Assembly: GCA_001599915.1 (NCBI GenBank)
Contig: BCIG01000003.1
Location: 558,001-622,000, forward strand
Reading direction: 5' to 3'
Length of the DNA: 64,000 nucleotides
Source: Symbiotaphrina buchneri
Lineage: Eukaryota > Ascomycota > Symbiotaphrinales > Symbiotaphrinaceae
In this document: positions 45,601 through 56,304 of the stretch, piece by piece
Layout: every line of letters begins with the position of its first letter
Numbering within the stretch: position 1 is the stretch's first letter
Notes under the pieces: generated by a model
What the model saw: the letters and a program-made list of their open reading frames with translations, nothing else
The model's database searches: none
Told to the model about the DNA's origin: nothing
Program-made: the position numbers and the translations under genes

Positions 45601-45941
45601 ACGTTGATGCCGCCAAAGTTAAGACGGCGATCAAGCGTGCGTCGATGGCAAGCGGCACGCATCGCCGTAGGAGCCCGGTTGGAGCTGCTTCAGGAAGTCC
45701 GCCCAACGAGAACAACATGTTCACAGCAAGCCATGCTCGTCGAATGGTAAAGAGCGAGAAGGATGGCGAGTGGAAAGGGAGCGTCTTGAGTCCCCGGACT
45801 GCACCGGTGGTAAAGCTGGGCAGCGCGAGACGTTCCACTCTTTCCGAGGCAAGATCTCGGGAAACATCTGTAAGGCTGAGCGTTGCCGGCAGTGCTTCAA
45901 AAGTCAGGGACAGTGGTGCTATGCGGCCACCGTTCAGATGA
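42693..45941 (+). CDS. Kinesin-8 motor protein (KIP3/KipB-like)
   Basis: A plus-end-directed microtubule motor and depolymerase controlling spindle and nuclear positioning in this family. Six exons: 42693-42729, 42788-42827, 42896-43015, 43075-43314, 43366-43606 and 43653-45941, giving 988 residues. The N-terminal motor contains [36 protein letters not shown], the P-loop [10 protein letters not shown] (about 135-144), [14 protein letters not shown], switch [14 protein letters not shown] and switch [18 protein letters not shown], then [40 protein letters not shown] and a coiled-coil neck follow. The C-terminal 450 residues are basic and Ser/Pro-rich, as expected for a microtubule-binding tail. 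The last intron ends in a CAGAAG tandem acceptor, so Lys inclusion (43653 or 43656) is ambiguous. Kinesin-8 rather than another class rests on the neck and general similarity. Confidence 0.93.
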
Positions 45942-46665
45942 AGGGATGCTCGGTTTGCTGCAGCTTTACTCCTCGGGCCAGCAATGGCATTCGGTCAAGA
46001 CAGACTCCGCCCTTCGATGCCGCAACCGGGCGACGAAGAGCATAATGAATACGCCCTCCTCACAAGGATGCCTCATGGTTGTTGTTTCAGTTTTGTTCAA
46101 GGCATGTTAGGTGTCACGGCTTGGATTTCGGGTGAGCATCATCAAATTTCTGATAAGCCAAAGACGGCTGGTTACCATCCCGTTATCGGTTATACCTCAG
46201 CGTCTGGGTGTTTCTTTTTCATGTTCAACTCGAATCACAAACACCTTCAAGGGTATTATGGTCCTTATTTACTGTGCAGTAATCCGTAATATGCAAGATG
46301 TCATGGTGACGATCACTGAAAGCAGTACACAAGTAAATGGTGCTGCAAGAGGAGACGGACCCGAGTATTATTGTCCCTATAATAGATTGATTTGGAATAA
46401 ACATGTTGATGTCTTTCTGTATTGGGATGATTTGTCAATCAATCGATGACGGCAATCGGAATCGGAATCGGAGCTTACTTAATACCGCCCCCGCTGACCG
46501 GGCAAGGCTGAGTGAGCTTGCAACGAAGGCGATCATGATCATCTTTGCATCTGTACATATCTCACCTGCTTGAAACCCGACTGTTACTCAGAAGATCGAC
46601 CCCTAATATTTAAATTGAAGATCATACCCCGACTCATCCCCCTAACCCTCGCCATCATCGCTGTT
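45942..46665. other. Intergenic, 724 bp
   Basis: 3' flank of kinesin and promoter of MsrA. It contains three perfect AATCGG hexamers in tandem (46454-46471). No ORF is supported. Confidence 0.5.
46454..46471. repeat. AATCGG hexamer x3
   Basis: Three perfect tandem AATCGG units lie about 200 bp upstream of the MsrA start codon. A minor microsatellite. Confidence 0.8.
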
Positions 46666-47408
46666 ATGGCTTCAACAATGCCGGGCTTCCTCTCGCGCCT
46701 TTTCCGGCCATTCACCAGCAGTACCCGCATGGGCATTGCGCCCGACTCGTCCGCAGGGCAGAACTTCCCAGCCGACGCACAGAAGTTCACCGTCGCTGCG
46801 GGGTGCTTCTGGGGCGTTGAGCACCTCTATCGCAAGCACTTTGCCAACAAGGGGCTGCTCGACGCCAGAGTGGGGTACTGCGGTGGCGACACCAAGAATC
46901 CCAGTTACAGAGCCGTGTGCTCCGGGCGGACAGGGCGTGAGTGATTGCTCACCAGGCCTCGAGGCCGGGCTGTTTAGGATCTCACTGACTGAATTAGACG
47001 CCGAAGCGCTGCAGGTCATCTTCGACCCGCACAAGGTCAGCTACCGCACGCTGCTCGAGTTCTTCTACCGGATGCACGACCCGACGACCAAGGACCGGCA
47101 GGGGCCCGATGTCGGCTCGCAGTACCGCAGCGGAATCTTCTACCATAATGAGGAGCAGGAGCGCATCGCGCGCGAGGTGACGGAAAAGGTGCAGAAGGAG
47201 TGGTGGAAGGACGGCAAGGTCGTCACGGAGATTTTGCCCGCCGGCGAGTGGTGGGATGCCGAGACATATCACCAATTGTATCTGGGTAAGCTTGCTATGA
47301 TCGGTCGTAGCTGTGTGACGCGGGTGCTGATGGTCGATAGAAAACAATCCCAGCGGCTACGAGTGCCCCTCGCACTTTGTGAGGAACTTCCCACCCCTGA
47401 GCGAATAG
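46666..47408 (+). CDS. MXR1: Peptide methionine sulfoxide reductase MsrA
   Basis: Reduces methionine-S-sulfoxide in proteins using thioredoxin. Exons 46666-46936, 46998-47285 and 47341-47408 (introns 61 and 55 bp) encode 208 residues. The catalytic motif AAGCFWGVEHLY places the nucleophile at Cys47. Other family strings are VGYCGGDTKNPSYRAVCSGR, HAEALQVIFDPHKVSYRTLL, FYRMHDPTTKDRQGPDVGSQ and YRSGIFYHNEEQERIA. The C-terminus YLENNPSGYECPSHFVRNFP is obtained only after splicing the second intron. The first 30 residues (MASTMPGFLSRLFRPFTSST) are basic and hydroxylated, compatible with mitochondrial targeting or dual localisation; this is inference. The frame upstream of 46666 lacks an ATG. Confidence 0.95.
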
Positions 47409-47824
47409 GAGTCTGGTGGCGCCTGACCGAGACCGGGTGGGAGCGCGTGTGATTGACCGGAGGATATACCATACATAGAATGTCGATATTATGATCCAAT
47501 GTTACGATGCGACAAGAGATTGAACCCCTGCGACGCCCTTCGTGTGTTGGAGTCCTTGTTATGGATGGACCGCAGTTCCATCTATTTCAAGGCTAGGATA
47601 TTGAAATTCAAATCATAAAAGTCAAGGCTATGCTGAACAGATTGTAGGTGAAGGCATAGTTCCCATGTCAAATGGTAACGAATTGATACCAGGGATAAAG
47701 AGCGGTTATAGCAGGAACAAGGCTTGCTCCCAGGATCTGCCTGCGTGCATTTTATTTCTATTTCATTTAGCTCTTCTTCCGAGCCATAAACTTCCATCCT
47801 TCTGGTCATTTCCTTCTCGCCTTC
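47409..47824. other. Intergenic between convergent genes (416 bp)
   Basis: 3' flanks of MsrA and of the propeller-like gene. Nothing specific recognised. Confidence 0.5.
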
Positions 47825-49882
47825 CTAGACGTCTACCGGGAAAAAGCCTAAAACAGGCATACACTTATCCGGAGATGCAGGCCAAAATCCATAAGCGGCC
47901 AAAGGGCCTTCCGTTTCGCTCCAACCAAACGCGACATGACCTGTGGCGTATTTGCCTTCAGCTGCTCTAGGATCGAATTCCCCTGCATCAAGCCGGATTA
48001 CACGGTGCCCCGAAACATTCGACTGGTACTGCAGGCTTCTGGGAAAATACCCAGTGCTTGTCATAGGCGCAGGGATCGAAAGAAGGGGTAATTTCGTGGC
48101 AAAACGAGGTTGTCGCAGGTCCAAGAGCGCCATGTTAGGATTGTGAGCTGTGGTTTCTAGGTCAGTTGGATCGAATACCAGACAGTATGCATCCTGCCGA
48201 GCCCTTCCGTTCAGAGCTGCTATGATGACACGTTGTCCTGACGGATCGATTGCCATGGACAGGATTTTGTAGTTCTTGAATTTGTGGACCTTCCAGTGCT
48301 TTGCTTCCCACTTTCGAATCCATACCGTCCCCCTATACACGGCCCTCGCGCTCTGACCGTTCGATTTGTCCCAAGCACCGCTACTGGCGACTTTTTGAAG
48401 GAGCTTATGGCGCCGCTGAGACAGCAGAAAGTTTGTAAAGCCCCGGAGCGCGCTTGTTACGTTATTGTAAATCTCACAAATCCCGTCAATGAGCCAGTTG
48501 GGCGTTGGCTCGAAAGCATAGTCCTGAGCCTGATTTCTGTCCCTGGGATCCTGGAAGGGGACACTGAGAGTGAATATGTGGACCTTGGACGCATTATCTC
48601 CGTTGGTTGTCAGCAAAACTGTAAACTTGCTTGAGTGACCGGTGCCTTGTCCTTCACTCCAGGGCAGTAGGAGCAGATCCTCAATACCGCTAATACAATG
48701 GCCGCCTTGAACTGCAAGTTTCTTGTTGGTTCTTCCGACCTGCCCGGCGAAGAAGTCAAGGCCGGCTTCAACATGAAGCAGACTTCGGGAATGGAAGATT
48801 CGTCTGACGCTTATCATCCCGTCATCTGATCCCATGACCAGTAGGCTGTAACCTTCCTGCATGTGCTTCGTGTCAGGACTCGAGGCTTTGGAATATGTTT
48901 TTGCAGGCATCATTGGGCTGCCTTCTGGCACTCTGCTTGGCATATAATAGTCATTCAGCTCTGCCATGTCGTTAATGTCGCCGAATGCGCTGGTATACTT
49001 TTGAGCGGTCGAGCTGCTCAGAAGGGAAATGAGCGATGTGGATTGATCTCGCCGAACTGGTGAAGGTGAGTTGGCCTCAAGGGTCCATTTCATGCAGCCG
49101 AGTCTCCTTCCTCGGGCATTCATAATACATGTCCTCTGGCCAGTACGCATACTCCACAGCCATACTCCAGCAAACTCTGTGGCCACAGCCAGCCATGTAT
49201 TGCTGCCGTCCGATTCGTAGCTGTTGGGCGAAAATTGAAGTGAGGATACACTTCCTACAAAAGGCTGCTGCAGCGAAGGGTCGACTTTAATCAAGCATAG
49301 AGTATCCACTTGTCGCACTGGTTTCTTGGTCACAGATTGCCGTCTTGGACCGGTGAGGAATAACTCTTTTTCCAGTGTCAGCATGGTCACTGTGCCGTTT
49401 GCATGTCCGATGGCCAGGTGGTTGGAACTCGAGAACTGCATACACGTTAGGCGGGAGGTAGGCACGACATGCCCTTCCACCGACCGCTGCTGGGGGATAC
49501 TGAAGCTCGCATAGACTTCAGACATGTCTGCTCTGTAGATATTGACCTGACATGCATCATTCTGAGTGCGAATCCCAGGCTTGCAAGGCATAGCAACAGC
49601 TATCAGTGGATGATGAGGGTGCGACGCCATTGTCGAAGGAGCATGGCCTTCTGGTATGGCTGCGAGCCGAGTCATATACTCATTCAAGTCTTTATATTCC
49701 GCTGCTTCGTTGATCGACGTGCAACGGCCGAGTCCATGGGTGTTCTGAACACAGCGTCCCAGTACTCTGAGCCCATTTCGTTTGATTGAGCTTATAAGAA
49801 TATGCAGTGGGACTTTGGTGGTTAGATGGATGAAGATCAGGACAAGGGCTACCATCTCTGAAGCAGTCCGGAAGAAAGACAT
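47825..49882 (-). CDS. Membrane-anchored WD40/beta-propeller-like protein, unknown function
   Basis: An uninterrupted 685-residue frame from ATG at 49882. Residues 8-31 form one hydrophobic helix (EMVALVLIFIHLTTKVPLHI), either an uncleaved signal anchor or a signal peptide. The rest has repeated blade-like strings of WD40 type: LTCMQFSSSNHLAIGHANGT, SVSSLQFSPNS, TWLAVATEFAGVWLWSMRTG, GYSLLVMGSDDGMISVRRIF and YKILSMAIDPSGQRVIIAAL. It ends in VAFGWSETEGPLAAYGFWPA. A full seven-blade propeller would fit the length. I know no named homologue. The propeller assignment is by pattern, since WD dipeptides are mostly degenerate. Absence of introns over 2 kb is like PRP8 but unlike most neighbours. Confidence 0.8.
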   Translation of the reverse strand: MSFFRTASEMVALVLIFIHLTTKVPLHILISSIKRNGLRVLGRCVQNTHGLGRCTSINEAAEYKDLNEYMTRLAAIPEGHAPSTMASHPHHPLIAVAMPCKPGIRTQNDACQVNIYRADMSEVYASFSIPQQRSVEGHVVPTSRLTCMQFSSSNHLAIGHANGTVTMLTLEKELFLTGPRRQSVTKKPVRQVDTLCLIKVDPSLQQPFVGSVSSLQFSPNSYESDGSNTWLAVATEFAGVWLWSMRTGQRTCIMNARGRRLGCMKWTLEANSPSPVRRDQSTSLISLLSSSTAQKYTSAFGDINDMAELNDYYMPSRVPEGSPMMPAKTYSKASSPDTKHMQEGYSLLVMGSDDGMISVRRIFHSRSLLHVEAGLDFFAGQVGRTNKKLAVQGGHCISGIEDLLLLPWSEGQGTGHSSKFTVLLTTNGDNASKVHIFTLSVPFQDPRDRNQAQDYAFEPTPNWLIDGICEIYNNVTSALRGFTNFLLSQRRHKLLQKVASSGAWDKSNGQSARAVYRGTVWIRKWEAKHWKVHKFKNYKILSMAIDPSGQRVIIAALNGRARQDAYCLVFDPTDLETTAHNPNMALLDLRQPRFATKLPLLSIPAPMTSTGYFPRSLQYQSNVSGHRVIRLDAGEFDPRAAEGKYATGHVAFGWSETEGPLAAYGFWPASPDKCMPVLGFFPVDV

Positions 49883-51571
49883 GGTCCTCGCCTTGGTTGA
49901 TAAAGTTAAAGAGGCTCTGTGCTAGGAAAGTATGAAGGACCCTGGGACATGCACTCGCTGTCAAGGTGCAAGCGCGATCGCTTGGGGCAGGCAGAGTGGA
50001 GATAGTTGAGGCAAGCGCAGCAAAGGCTGCTCAGAGACGCAATTGCATAAATAACACAGTGCAGAAAAATGAAGTTAAGAACCAAGTATCAACGAGTGAA
50101 TTTAAACATTCACTTTGCCCCGTGAAGGGTGAATGGCTACCGGCCTATATTCGAAGGGAAGTAATAACATTGCAATGCAACTAACAGCTTATATTTACCT
50201 TATTCTACATGCGCAGCCAAGGACGCACACAGCAGAAGGATGACGGGTTGGGAGGGACTTTAAGGGCACTGGCGCCACGGCACGCCGGCACACCAGAAAA
50301 ACCATGTCGGGGTAGAAAAATTGTCACAGTCAATGAACCTGGTGAAGAGAGACCTGGGTGTGTGTGGAAGGTGCCCACATCGCTGAAACGATTGATGGCT
50401 CTTCATTGTCTCTTTATGGGCAGTTGGTGTTGACAAGGCTGGCCCGCTCGCTGTCTCCCTGGCGCTCAATCTGTCCCCCTGGTCTTAGCTTAGGTAATAT
50501 AAATAATGCCGCTACCGGTATCTTCGGTATGATGCTTGTTATTGCCTCATAAAAGCAGCGCCGTGCGTCACCACAACGGCCGTCGCATGTTCCAGCGGGC
50601 TTCCAGAAGATGACATAATTCCGGCCTTGTTCTGTGCTGCGTAGGGGTCCCTACCTGCGGTTAGGATACAAGAGGATTTCCGTACGACTAGAGTCTATCA
50701 AGAGGATTTAATCACTGCAGCAAATACAAATCAGCAATGGGAAGTATAAGTGCAGCGATCTTATGTTTGGTTCACTTTGGTCCATCCGGACGTGTTCAGT
50801 CAAACAAGCAACTTGCCTTTCCCGTAAGGTCATAAAGGCAGGAACCCTGACGGCTTGGTGCTAACCCTAGCGCTTCTTAGTGATCCGCTGCAAGAGGGTC
50901 TGAGATGCGAACACTAAACTCCACCATACCTTACCTACCTTGCCTCTAGAACATCAGCTACAGCATAGAGGCCTGTGCCCATCCCGAAGAGCTCGCCGAC
51001 CAAATCTCACAGCCAGCTGATCGCAAATTCAGAAAGGTGAGACACACCGGGACGGTCATCCCAGGTGCTCTCTCTGGACTTCCGACTCCCAACCACTGCG
51101 GCCCCGCGCGCATTTACAGCTGAGCTTGGCAATCTCCCGGGCGCTGTCAATTGAACGAGCCCCCTCGGCATCCGTTCATTCGGCTTGATTTCACTACCAC
51201 ATACGGACGCCCATTTGCTACAACCTGTTGGAAGCCCACACGCAGGTAACATACCTGGACGGTTACTGCCAGTCCTGGCGACGGATCGTGAAACAGGCCG
51301 TCATTGACAGCACGGCTGCCCGCGTCCGCCAATCCCCAAACCTACTGGTGCGATTCACATGTCCTTCTCTTTGATCAATCGGATGCTAACTCGATTTTCG
51401 CGCTGATAGGCATACTCGCTATCTTTGATCGGCCTGCGTCTGCCCCCTACCAGCATCGTGGACAGATCCATCATGCTTCGACCGTCATTCCTTGTACAGC
51501 TTCCAACGGGCTTTTAGGTCGTCAACCTTGCGGAGTACTGTGGCAGATGCTTCGGCAGTCAGTAGGGCCCA
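49883..51571. other. Intergenic, 1.69 kb divergent spacer
   Basis: Between the divergent propeller-like gene and the F-box/CNBD gene. A run of TACCTTACCTACCTTGCC lies near 50927-50944. Short frames at 49966-50552 and 51304-51588 have no recognisable content; the latter may be part of the long 5' leader of the F-box gene. Confidence 0.5.
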
Positions 51572-54394
51572 ATGCGTCGACACAGTAGGGCCGGTGGGGC
51601 TATTACCGCTCATGGAAAGAATGGAGGTCCGAAAGTACCAGATACCTTACGGCTCATTCGTAGCTTCGATTCAGCAATCAACCCGTCTCAGCCACAGAGG
51701 CCATCACCGCTCTCGGCATCACAGATACAGGACATACCACTGGATCTCCTGGATCGCATGCGATCATTCCCCCTGTTTCTCTCTGCTCCGGAGAGCTTCC
51801 TTGTCGCCATAGCCAAACATCTTCGTCCGCAGATGCATTCAGCACATGATTATATCATTACGGAAGGAGACGAGGCCAAATCGATGTTTTGGCTGGTCAG
51901 GGGTGCCGTCTCCGTAACTTCTAGAGATGGAGAGAGCACTTATGCCGAACTCAAGCCAGGATCATTCTTTGGGGAGATTGGCGTCTTGATGGACATACCT
52001 CGTACGGCGACCATCATAGCTCGAAGCCGATGTCTTCTAGTCGTACTGAAGAAGGAGGACCTAATGAAAGAGCTTCCCAATTTTCCCTCGGTGGAACAGT
52101 CAATCCGTGAGGAGGCCCAGGAAAGGCTGAGCATCCTGCAACGGAAGAAGAAGGAGGCTCAGACTACACGAGCAGATAGACGCGCAAGAGACGGAACAGA
52201 TGGCGAGGTTGCCGTGGGAGAAGAAGGCATTTTGACCAGTGCTGGAGTTGTCAATCACAAGAAGAGAAAGTCGCCGAGCCCTGGCTTGGTTGAGCTACCT
52301 CTTTCCAGTGCCTTGGGCACAGGATCAGTGAGCGTCAGGCAATTATTGAAGGAATTTCCGTTATTCTCCACATTGCCTGCGGAAATACTTCACTTCCTCG
52401 GGTTGAATGCGCAACCAAGGTCATATCCTCCATTCACAGATATCATCCGTCAAGATTCGCAAGGCAGAGATGTGTTCTTCATTGTGACGGGTGAAGTGGA
52501 AGTTGTCGATGAAAAGCCCTCTCGGCATGCTGCCAGGAGAGAAGCAAATGGCCTTGGCAAAGGCGTCGAGCCGCGTGTGAAAGCGAGATTAAGACAAGGT
52601 CAATACTTTGGGGAGGTGGCTAGTCTTTCGCTGGCACCCCGACGCACGGCGACGGTCCGTTCGGTGACCTCTGTCGAGTGTCTGATGATTAGCGCAAAAG
52701 TCCTGGACGAACTGTGGGCAAGGTTTCCTGAAAGCGTACGCCAGCAGGTTGAGCAGACCGCTAGAGCCCGCCTCAAATCTGCAGAAGATGACGATATTAC
52801 CATGACGGAGGCCGAACCTACACCCCCCATCAATGAGCTTGCAATTGCGGATCTACCCCACCGAACATCCAGGAAAGGCGGCCAACCGGTCGTGAACCTG
52901 GCACAGTATAGAGCGGACCCACCACAAACCGCTGCTATTGCGGATGTGTCTAGCGTCGAACCTGCGGACCCCGATCCATTCCTCGGCACTGAACTTGACA
53001 GCAGACTGTCGAGATCTCGAAGAGCGTCCTTGGCGCCAGCATCACCGGAAGGCAATCTTGCAGGCTCAAACGATGGCCAAAACATTCGCTTTCCTCGGAC
53101 TAAGTCACCTTCGGTCAGATACAAGTCAAACAGCCTCGGTCGTGAACACGGCTCGTATGCCAAGCGCCCTCGAACAATCCAGAGAAGACCGAGCGAATAC
53201 AGCAAAGGCATTTTTCCAGATAAGATCCTGATCAAAATATTCCAGAATCTCCACATATGCGACCTTATGCGACTTAGACGAGTGTCCATCTACTGGTCAA
53301 AATTGCTCAATACTTCCCCTGAACTTGCACATCATCTGGACCTTACCCGTCATAACAGAAAAATTACTGATGACATACTTATCAATCGTATCTGCCCTTT
53401 TGTCGGACCCCGTGTTGTGGATATCAGCAATTGTTTCCATATATCGGATGAAGGATTTCGAGCACTAGCTACTACCTGCGCTGCCACGGTTCGGGTATGG
53501 AGGATGAAGAGTGTTTGGGATATCACTGCACAAGCAATTCTCGACATGGCCAACGCTGCAAAGGTTCTTGAAGAGGTGGATCTCAGTAACTGTCGCAAAG
53601 TCAGTGACACGCTGCTTGCGAGAATAGTGGGATGGGTCGTGCCAGAAGCTCCATCGGCGCCTCAGCAGCAAGTGATGCCTAACCCGAATGCGCCTAATCG
53701 GCAAGGCTTCACTCAAGCGGCTCCTGGAACAGTCATAGGTTGCCCAAAGCTAAAGAGACTAACTCTCTCTTATTGCAAGCATGTTACTGATCGATCAATG
53801 GCGCATATGGCGGTGCACGCGTCATCCCGGCTTGAAGAGATCGATCTAACACGGTGCACGACAATAACTGATCAAGGCTTTCAACATTGGAGTATCTATC
53901 AGTTCCCGGTGTTGACGAAGCTATGCTTGGCAGATTGCACATATTTGACCGACAATGCTATAGTATACCTGACCAATGCGGCGAAGTCCCTGAGGGAACT
54001 TGATTTGGTAAGCTTTTTGCGTCGCATTCGGTTGCACTGGCTAACGTCAGGCATCACACAGTCTTTTTGTTGTGCACTGTCGGATACGGCGACGGAAGTT
54101 TTGGCGCTGGGCTGCCCGCTTTTGACCTCACTCAACCTGTCGTTTTGTGGCAGCGCCGTCTCGGATTCATCTCTCCGCTGCATTGGCCTACACCTGCTTG
54201 ACCTTCGCTTCTTATCTGTCCGCGGTTGTGTTCGAGTTACTGGCATCGGTGTTGAGGCTATCACAGATAACTGTCTAAGACTGGAGGAGTTTGATGTGAG
54301 TCAATGCAAGAACCTGGTCCCTTGGATTCAGGCTGGCGGGATTGAACGTGCACCGGAGAGGATCAAATTCAATACGGTGGCCAAGGGGCGTTGA
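51572..54394 (+). CDS. Dual cyclic-nucleotide-binding domain / F-box / LRR protein
   Basis: Two exons, 51572-54007 and 54062-54394; the 54-bp GTAAGC...ACACAG intron has a GCTAAC branch site and preserves the frame. Spliced length is 922 residues. Two cNMP-binding-like domains are visible. The first, about 65-170, has IITEGDEAKSMFWLVRGAVS and FFGEIGVLMDIPRTATI. The second, about 255-395, has IIRQDSQGRDVFFIVTGEVE and YFGEVASLSLAPRRTATVR. The FGE...PR(R/T)TAT signature corresponds to the phosphate-binding cassette. An F-box follows at about 546-590 (GIFPDKILIKIFQNLHICDL). AMN1-type leucine-rich repeats then run to the end (LEEVDLSNCRKVSDTLL, LKRLTLSYCKHVTDRSM, LEEIDLTRCTTITDQGF). An SCF ubiquitin-ligase substrate receptor responsive to a nucleotide is the natural inference; whether it binds cAMP is unknown. 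Confidence 0.92.
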   Translation: MRRHSRAGGAITAHGKNGGPKVPDTLRLIRSFDSAINPSQPQRPSPLSASQIQDIPLDLLDRMRSFPLFLSAPESFLVAIAKHLRPQMHSAHDYIITEGDEAKSMFWLVRGAVSVTSRDGESTYAELKPGSFFGEIGVLMDIPRTATIIARSRCLLVVLKKEDLMKELPNFPSVEQSIREEAQERLSILQRKKKEAQTTRADRRARDGTDGEVAVGEEGILTSAGVVNHKKRKSPSPGLVELPLSSALGTGSVSVRQLLKEFPLFSTLPAEILHFLGLNAQPRSYPPFTDIIRQDSQGRDVFFIVTGEVEVVDEKPSRHAARREANGLGKGVEPRVKARLRQGQYFGEVASLSLAPRRTATVRSVTSVECLMISAKVLDELWARFPESVRQQVEQTARARLKSAEDDDITMTEAEPTPPINELAIADLPHRTSRKGGQPVVNLAQYRADPPQTAAIADVSSVEPADPDPFLGTELDSRLSRSRRASLAPASPEGNLAGSNDGQNIRFPRTKSPSVRYKSNSLGREHGSYAKRPRTIQRRPSEYSKGIFPDKILIKIFQNLHICDLMRLRRVSIYWSKLLNTSPELAHHLDLTRHNRKITDDILINRICPFVGPRVVDISNCFHISDEGFRALATTCAATVRVWRMKSVWDITAQAILDMANAAKVLEEVDLSNCRKVSDTLLARIVGWVVPEAPSAPQQQVMPNPNAPNRQGFTQAAPGTVIGCPKLKRLTLSYCKHVTDRSMAHMAVHASSRLEEIDLTRCTTITDQGFQHWSIYQFPVLTKLCLADCTYLTDNAIVYLTNAAKSLRELDLVSFLRRIRLHWLTSGITQSFCCALSDTATEVLALGCPLLTSLNLSFCGSAVSDSSLRCIGLHLLDLRFLSVRGCVRVTGIGVEAITDNCLRLEEFDVSQCKNLVPWIQAGGIERAPERIKFNTVAKGR

Positions 54395-54961
54395 CAGATA
54401 CGCCAAGAGCGGCGCCAGGATCTCGATAAGCATTTTGGTTTGGTTTGTCCCACATGACATTTCGTCGCCTGGTCATGAAGCTGCATTACAGGGAACGGCG
54501 CATCAGAGGGTCTGGCCGATGTTCGTTCACATTGTTATATGGGCATGATATCCACGAACGTTTGCGAAGGCTGCGGCGATATTTTTGACTTTTCATCATA
54601 TAGTCTGTATCTATATCAGGATCATCATTGGGTGTGATGGGCAGAACCAATATATGGATACTGCTATATATTTTCTTCCTTGCGCTTGGTTCCGATCCAC
54701 GATGTGCGGTGTCAGGGGAAGTCGCGAGAAAGCAGGGAGAAGTGAGTGGATGGCGGGGGTGGCTCTTCTGGAAAATTCCGGTACGTCACTGAGGTTGTGG
54801 AGTAGAGCTAGCTACCTTAGCGTCGTACAATGAACTCTTTCTATTTCCTTCACCAAAGCCTTCGTCCGTCCGCTTCCCCCCCAACCATCGCCACTTTTCC
54901 CTTACATCCATCCTGTAACGCTCATTTCTCTGGGCTTGACGGTATCCTCACCTTCGCCAGC
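54395..54961. other. Intergenic, 567 bp
   Basis: Promoter and leader of the BAX-inhibitor-like gene. The frame is open upstream to an ATG at 54830, but the ATG at 54962 gives a better mitochondrial N-terminus. Confidence 0.5.
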
Positions 54962-56044
54962 ATGGCTTTTGTCCTTCGACGGCCTTTCGCCGTGTCTGCG
55001 GCGCTCAAGCAAGCTCCCAAAGCTTCCAGCTCGACTTCCCGGGCCTTCCATCAAGCGGCCTTCAACTCATTGCGAAACACCTTCTTCACCTCCAAGGCGA
55101 CTCCTTCCGTCACCGGCATCGCCAAGTCACAGAATGTCTTCCGGTCAGCGTTCCGCCGCTCATATATGCAAGAATCTTACAACGTGCCCCGGCCAGACTC
55201 AGGCTCGCTGACCCAGCGTCTGCTTTATGGCGCGGGCATCTTCGGCGGCACGCTCGTGGCGATCAACTTCATCTTCAACCGGGAGACGCGCGAGGACGGT
55301 GGCATGCCCATGTTTGAACGGAGCTTCCTGAACGAGACTTTCCTGCATACGGGCTTGGGGATCGGCATCATCGGTGTGGCGGCGCGGGCTTTACACATGA
55401 ACGGATGGAGCTACAGACTTATGGCTACAAACCCCTGGCTTGTCATCGGCGGTAGCTTGGTCCTCAGTATCGGCTCGATGTATGGTACCTTTGCTACTGC
55501 ACCGGAAAAGTAAGTGCCCGTTCTCCTCGATGATGGCGCTTCGGCTGATCGAGTAAATAGCTATGTACAAAAGTACGCCTTCTGGACTCTCTTCAACGTC
55601 ACTCAAGCCGCAACTCTCTCTCCGCTCATGTTCCTCCAGCCAGCCTTGCTAGCCCGTGCCGGCCTGTACACCGTAGCTATGATGGGCTCCATCGCTTTCG
55701 TCGGCGCGACGGCTAAGCAAGAGAAGTACCTGTACCTCGGCGGCCCTCTTCTGGCCGGTGTCGCTATTGTCGCCGTGTCTGGCTTCGCTCCACTTGTCCT
55801 GCCCGCTACTGCGGTGCGCACGTTGATGTGGAGCGAGAAGATCTGGCTGTATGGAGGTCTGGCCGTCTTTGGAGGATTCACACTGTACGACGTGCAGAAG
55901 GTGCTGCACCATGCCAGGTTGGCTGAGCGGGGCTTGATCAAGAGGGATGCGGTCAACGAGAGTATCAGCCTCGAGTTGGACTTCCTGAATATCTTCATCC
56001 GGATGGTACAGATCTTGGGCATGCAGCAACGAAACAAGAAGTGA
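54962..56044 (+). CDS. Mitochondrial BAX-inhibitor-1 family protein (GHITM/TMBIM5-like)
   Basis: Exons 54962-55509 and 55561-56044 (51-bp GTAAGT...AATAG intron) encode 343 residues. The first 75 residues are Arg/Ser/Ala-rich without acidic residues (MAFVLRRPFAVSAALKQAPK), a typical mitochondrial presequence. Multiple hydrophobic helices follow: GAGIFGGTLVAINFIF, HTGLGIGIIGVAARAL, PWLVIGGSLVLSIGSMYG, VAMMGSIAFVGATAKQEKYL, LLAGVAIVAVSGFAPLVLPA and WLYGGLAVFGGFTLYDVQKV. The C-terminus SLELDFLNIFIRMVQILGMQ carries the conserved BI-1 acidic motif before the last helix. TMBIM5/GHITM works in the inner membrane in cristae maintenance and calcium/proton exchange; the fungal role is less clear. An upstream ATG at 54830 would add 44 residues. 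Confidence 0.92.
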
Positions 56045-56304
56045 AAATTTCTTTGATTCACGGAAGGGCATTTGGGCAATCGTTCAGAAGGAGTTTGGCT
56101 GGTCACAACAAGTCCCTATATAGCTGGGCTTCGGAACTCTACTCATAGGTCTCTGTCTACGAGTTCATAGTATTGTATTTCATGACAAGGGGTGATCCCT
56201 CTCAGCAGGGCTAGTGTCTGATAATAATGCCTTCAAATTGCGCCGCCCTTCTCTTATGATTCGTAAGGATCTCTGGCCCTCATTCTCATTTCCAAGTAGA
56301 CCAC
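56045..56304. other. Short spacer between convergent genes
   Basis: 260 bp of 3' flanks; nothing recognised. Confidence 0.4.
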
